Below, in pieces: positions 61,118 to 64,000 of a stretch of DNA of 64,000 nt. Source of the DNA: Gaertneriomyces semiglobifer. Its lineage: Eukaryota; Chytridiomycota; Chytridiomycetes; Spizellomycetales; Spizellomycetaceae. The number at the start of each line of letters is the position of its first letter. Position 1 is the stretch's first letter. The stretch is taken from positions 84,951 through 148,950 of the forward strand of contig JAHLKF010000035.1 of NCBI GenBank assembly GCA_025558075.1. The letters run 5' to 3'. The position numbers were made by a program, and so were the translations under genes. The notes under the pieces were generated by a model. That model was not told where the DNA came from. It worked only from the letters and a program-made list of their open reading frames with translations, and searched no databases.

Positions 61118-61565
61118 CAGAATATGGTAGCGCGAATACTGAGAGCCGCTTCAGGACCCATCTGCTTTGCAGAAGGATTGCCTCCACAGCACGCACAGCA
61201 ACCGCTATCCTTGCACACCCCGATTCTTCTAGGAAAAGGAGTGCCATATTCTCATGCCCCCCTGCAACCTCACTTTAAGGATTTACAGCAGGCGACACTA
61301 TGCCACGAAAGAGCACACTGCAGTTGCGTAGTGCACCGTTTTCTTGGAACAATGAGACCCCGTAACAATCCACTTGCCACACCAGAATATGGTAGCGCGA
61401 ATACTGAGAGCCGCTTCAGGACCCATCTGCTTTGCAGAAGGATTGCCTCCACAGCACGCACAGCAACCGCTATCCTTGCACACCCCGATTCTTCTAGGAA
61501 AAGGAGTGCCATATTCTCATGCCCCCCTGCAACCTCACTTTAAGGATTTACAGCAGGCGACACTA
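61118..61565. repeat. 183-bp direct duplication
   Basis: CAGAATATGGTAGCGCGAAT begins at 61118 and 61383. The two 183-bp copies (61118-61300 and 61383-61565) match by eye and in all translations, separated by 82 bp. Likely a recent segmental tandem duplication. Confidence 0.92.
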
Positions 61566-61790
61566 CGCTACGGCGCAACAGGCACCATAGAATGTGACCG
61601 TGAAGAATGAGACGAAGACGGGAGTCGACCTTGCCGATGAATTCTTGGTGTGTGTTGTTTGGGTGTGAAAGTGGCAAAAACGTCCAGCTCCAATAAAGTG
61701 AGACGCGTCCGAACAAACCAGTACGTATTGAATACAGGCTCTCACGCGTTATATATACCTGCAAACGTATATCGCATTTCAGCAAGAATC

Positions 61791-62204
61791 ATGACAGCGC
61801 AACCAAAGAGTATACCACAGTTGCAATACGAATGGTTCCGGGATAGGCTGGAGCCGCCTCAATTCATCGCGAATGTGTCGCTGCCAAAGTTCTTCAAGAA
61901 GTTTGCTTTCGCACCTGATGATCGCGTCCTCGCAGAAGGGGACGTTCTAACGGCATTGACCAGAGTCTTGCAGAATAGCCGACTGTCTCCAAGCAAACGC
62001 GACGCCGCGGGAAACCTCATCAAAGAGTCCACGTTGCATTTCCGTTCGTGTGACCAGTATTGGGCTGACCTTGCCGCGAACCAGGTGGCGAGCAAACACA
62101 ACGAGAAGATTTTGACCGACACCATGCGGAAACATGAGATGGCTTCAGACCTTTTGGTGGATCAATTTGCATCATTCACAAGCAAGACGACATTAATGTC
62201 CTGA
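61791..62204 (+). CDS. Hypothetical protein, probably multi-exon
   Basis: ATG 61791 opens MTAQPKSIPQLQYEWFRDRL, followed by a helical, well-composed sequence (FIANVSLPKFFKKFAFAPDD, LHFRSCDQYWADLAANQ) to a TGA at 62202. Sequence after it in another frame (DHYVPLAAEKYDASLESLK) and the frame 62339-62734 (AEAARKLVRSATACRDVCLR) look coding too, so the gene probably continues through introns. Not recognised. Confidence 0.45.
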   Translation: MTAQPKSIPQLQYEWFRDRLEPPQFIANVSLPKFFKKFAFAPDDRVLAEGDVLTALTRVLQNSRLSPSKRDAAGNLIKESTLHFRSCDQYWADLAANQVASKHNEKILTDTMRKHEMASDLLVDQFASFTSKTTLMS

Positions 62205-62827
62205 CCATTACGTTCCGCTGGCAGCGGAGAAGTACGATGCGAGTCTCGAGAGCTTGAAACTAGTACGGAAAACAATCTGGATTATCTCTTGGTATACCAC
62301 TCTCGTACCGTACCTTCGGCACATTCCCGCGCTAACTTGTGACTTTCCAGACGGACTCAACTGGTACTGGTCGTCGGGGAACCGAATTATCTCTAGGTGA
62401 ATCCTTAGGGCGAATGGGGATCAGTACGGCGGAAGCCGCACGGAAACTCGTCCGATCAGCGACGGCATGCCGAGACGTGTGCCTGCGCAAAGCAGATGAG
62501 ACGAAATCCGAATATGCGGAATGCGTCAAGATACCGTGGTTTTTCCATAATCATCGCATTGCAGTGGCATTCATCATGCGGCCATTGTTTGCAAACATTG
62601 TCGTTGCCAATTATGTGGGGGAATTCAACAACCCTTTTTACGCAAATCTTGTTGGCGAAGCACTCCAGGGAGTTAAGCTTTTCTTACATGCGAGGGTAAA
62701 GAGTCAATTGTTCAGTTTCCTTTACTTTCGATGATATTCACTTTCTCCACCCTCTTCATAGAGTGTTGCACTTGCAACGGCCTCCTTACCTAAAAGATTA
62801 TCAGCAGCAAAGCAAACCGAAGGGAGC

Positions 62828-63046
62828 GTGCCCACCTCGGCTAAGAAAAAGACTAAGCTCTTTATCACCGATAAGCCGACGCTGCAATACAGCTTCAAGC
62901 AGCGATTGATCACAGCTACGGAATTTGAGGAAAGTGCGCTCCAGATCGAACAAGCCCAGGTCACTGGAAATAAAGAGGCCATCTGTAAGTACTTCATTCG
63001 TGGCCGCTGCAAGAGAGGTCTGCGGTGTGCCTTTGCGCATCAGTGA
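62828..63046 (+). CDS. Terminal exon with a CCCH zinc finger
   Basis: The frame ends CKYFIRGRCKRGLRCAFAHQ, a C-x7-C-x5-C-x3-H zinc finger of the RNA-binding type, directly before TGA. Upstream are basic and helical residues (AKKKTKLFITDKPTLQYSF). It is probably the last exon of a gene whose earlier exons include 62339-62734; the junctions are unclear. Confidence 0.45.
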   Translation: MPTSAKKKTKLFITDKPTLQYSFKQRLITATEFEESALQIEQAQVTGNKEAICKYFIRGRCKRGLRCAFAHQ

Positions 63047-63517
63047 ATGAACAGGCCGTGGAGTGACAGAAAATAATGAACTCGGAATGTTTCGTGAATG
63101 CAGGAAGTAGTAGAAGTACTGTAGTAGATATTGCATGGAAGCATTGGAAGGTTTCGCGTTTCGCGTCGACAAGGAACCACATTAATTAGCGGAGCGGGAG
63201 CGGAGTAATTATCTGATGCTGCAGGGTTGTCGTGCTTCTGAGCGAGATCCATGCTTATCAGCGCTCAGTTGCTTCGACCAAGCGAGTCAACCCGGCCACG
63301 TCTTCCCCGCCTTGCGGCTAGTTCACGGACGTAATCACCAGCACGGTTGAATTTTTTGGAAAGACATACTGAGTATTGTAGGAATGAATGACAACTAATG
63401 TATAGTCAGAGGTGTTTATGGTATCGCACCTTTATGTTCTGCGGCTTCAGCGGCTTCCATCCTAGCCTCTCACGGTTCAGGCCTGCTACAGCTTACTTGA
63501 ACCAAAAGCATCTCAAC
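63047..63517. other. Intergenic stretch
   Basis: No supported gene. A short GGAGCGGGAGCGGAG repeat lies near 63190. Confidence 0.4.
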
Positions 63518-63785
63518 ATGCGCTCGCGCATTCATATTGCGCTTCTTGGCGGTACAATCCTTGACAACGCCCCATATGTGGCGGAAGGAAAAGCCGTCGC
63601 TTCTCACTTTCGCAATGAACTTCAGCGTCAATTCCCGGATACTCCCACCAAAGTGACCCTATTGGCCCGTGACGGTGCTACGCTTGCTGGTATTGCACAT
63701 CAGGTGAGACAAGTTGAAGAAACTAGACGATGTCACCCACGTCTTTGTTCAAGTCAATCGCGCGCTTGCTGAGCTAATCCTTTGA
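63518..63785 (+). pseudogene. SGNH/GDSL-type hydrolase fragment, altered motifs
   Basis: MRSRIHIALLGGTILDNAPY then VTLLARDGATLAGIAHQ resembles a single-domain SGNH hydrolase family, but the GDS nucleophile block is GGT. After HQVRQ the similarity continues in another frame (LKKLDDVTHVFVQVNRALAE), where the expected GGND is also missing, and a stop follows. Frame shift plus loss of both catalytic blocks suggests a relic. An intron starting GTGAGA at the frame change is possible, and the window ends soon after. Confidence 0.4.
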
Positions 63786-64000
63786 CGGATCAACACGTCG
63801 CATCCAACTTTCTGTCGAGTTCCAGTTGCAGACGAAGATCATTGCCGCTCGGATATGCCGTCTCCTCGAACGTACTTGACAGTTACCGTGACCTACTTTC
63901 TGCTTCGGCCTTATCTTCCTCACAAACCTCTCACCATTCTCATCTCAATCATCGGCATTGTCGGTGTTGTGCATCTCTTTTGGGGATGGTATGCTCATGG

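Noticed and set aside
1..64000. CRISPR arrays, rRNA or tRNA genes
   Set aside because: No regularly spaced repeat-spacer arrays, no rRNA-like conserved blocks, and no tRNA cloverleaf noticed by eye; a tRNA could be missed without a scan.

Overview
The window looks like a chromosome piece from an early-diverging, probably zoosporic (chytrid-type) fungus. Host genes carry short GT-AG introns of about 47-140 bp, several with CTRAC-type branch points. They encode typical fungal proteins: a synaptojanin-type inositol phosphatase, a GPI transamidase GAA1 subunit, Utp22/Nrap, a CNG/HCN-like channel, ribosomal protein uS5, a 4EHP-type eIF4E and a Sip5-like RING protein. The species assignment is inference.

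Layout. 1-3720: a Plavaka-like (CMC-type) DNA transposase reading frame broken by three in-frame stops. About 4173-4706: 5' exons of a host-type gene cut off by an insertion. 4737-32198: a 27.46-kb integrated dsDNA virus of the Polinton/Polinton-like type with 2856-bp terminal inverted repeats. About 32331-33880: exons of a gene that may be the other half of the interrupted one, itself carrying an in-frame TAG. 34790-54041: ordinary, mostly well-preserved host genes. 54042-64000: sparse, with a Sip5-like gene, fragments of an ABC transporter and an SGNH hydrolase, and a 183-bp direct duplication.

The integrated virus has a recognisable morphogenesis module: two paralogous major capsid proteins, a penton (minor capsid) protein, an A32/FtsK-like packaging ATPase and a very large modular fibre protein. 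Its replication protein is an SF3 helicase with a polymerase- or primase-like N-terminal part. It has two unrelated recombinases, a DDE (rve) integrase with a chromodomain and a tyrosine-recombinase-like protein. Unusual accessory genes include a coiled-coil protein with a two-component receiver domain and a protein ending in a PIP-box-like PCNA-binding motif. No family B DNA polymerase or adenovirus-type protease was seen, so it differs from canonical Polintons/Mavericks. The TIRs carry a spliced gene in two copies, a 138-bp tandem array, a 54-bp perfect palindrome and CACAGATG iteron-like arrays. A third, diverged copy of the iteron module lies beside the helicase gene.

The TIRs appear identical: every open frame in one has the same length and translation at the mirror position of the other. 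That points to recent integration or gene conversion. Three element genes nevertheless carry a single in-frame TGA in an otherwise open frame, at sites compatible with CGA to TGA transitions, so the copy is probably beginning to decay. TGA is clearly a real stop elsewhere in the element.
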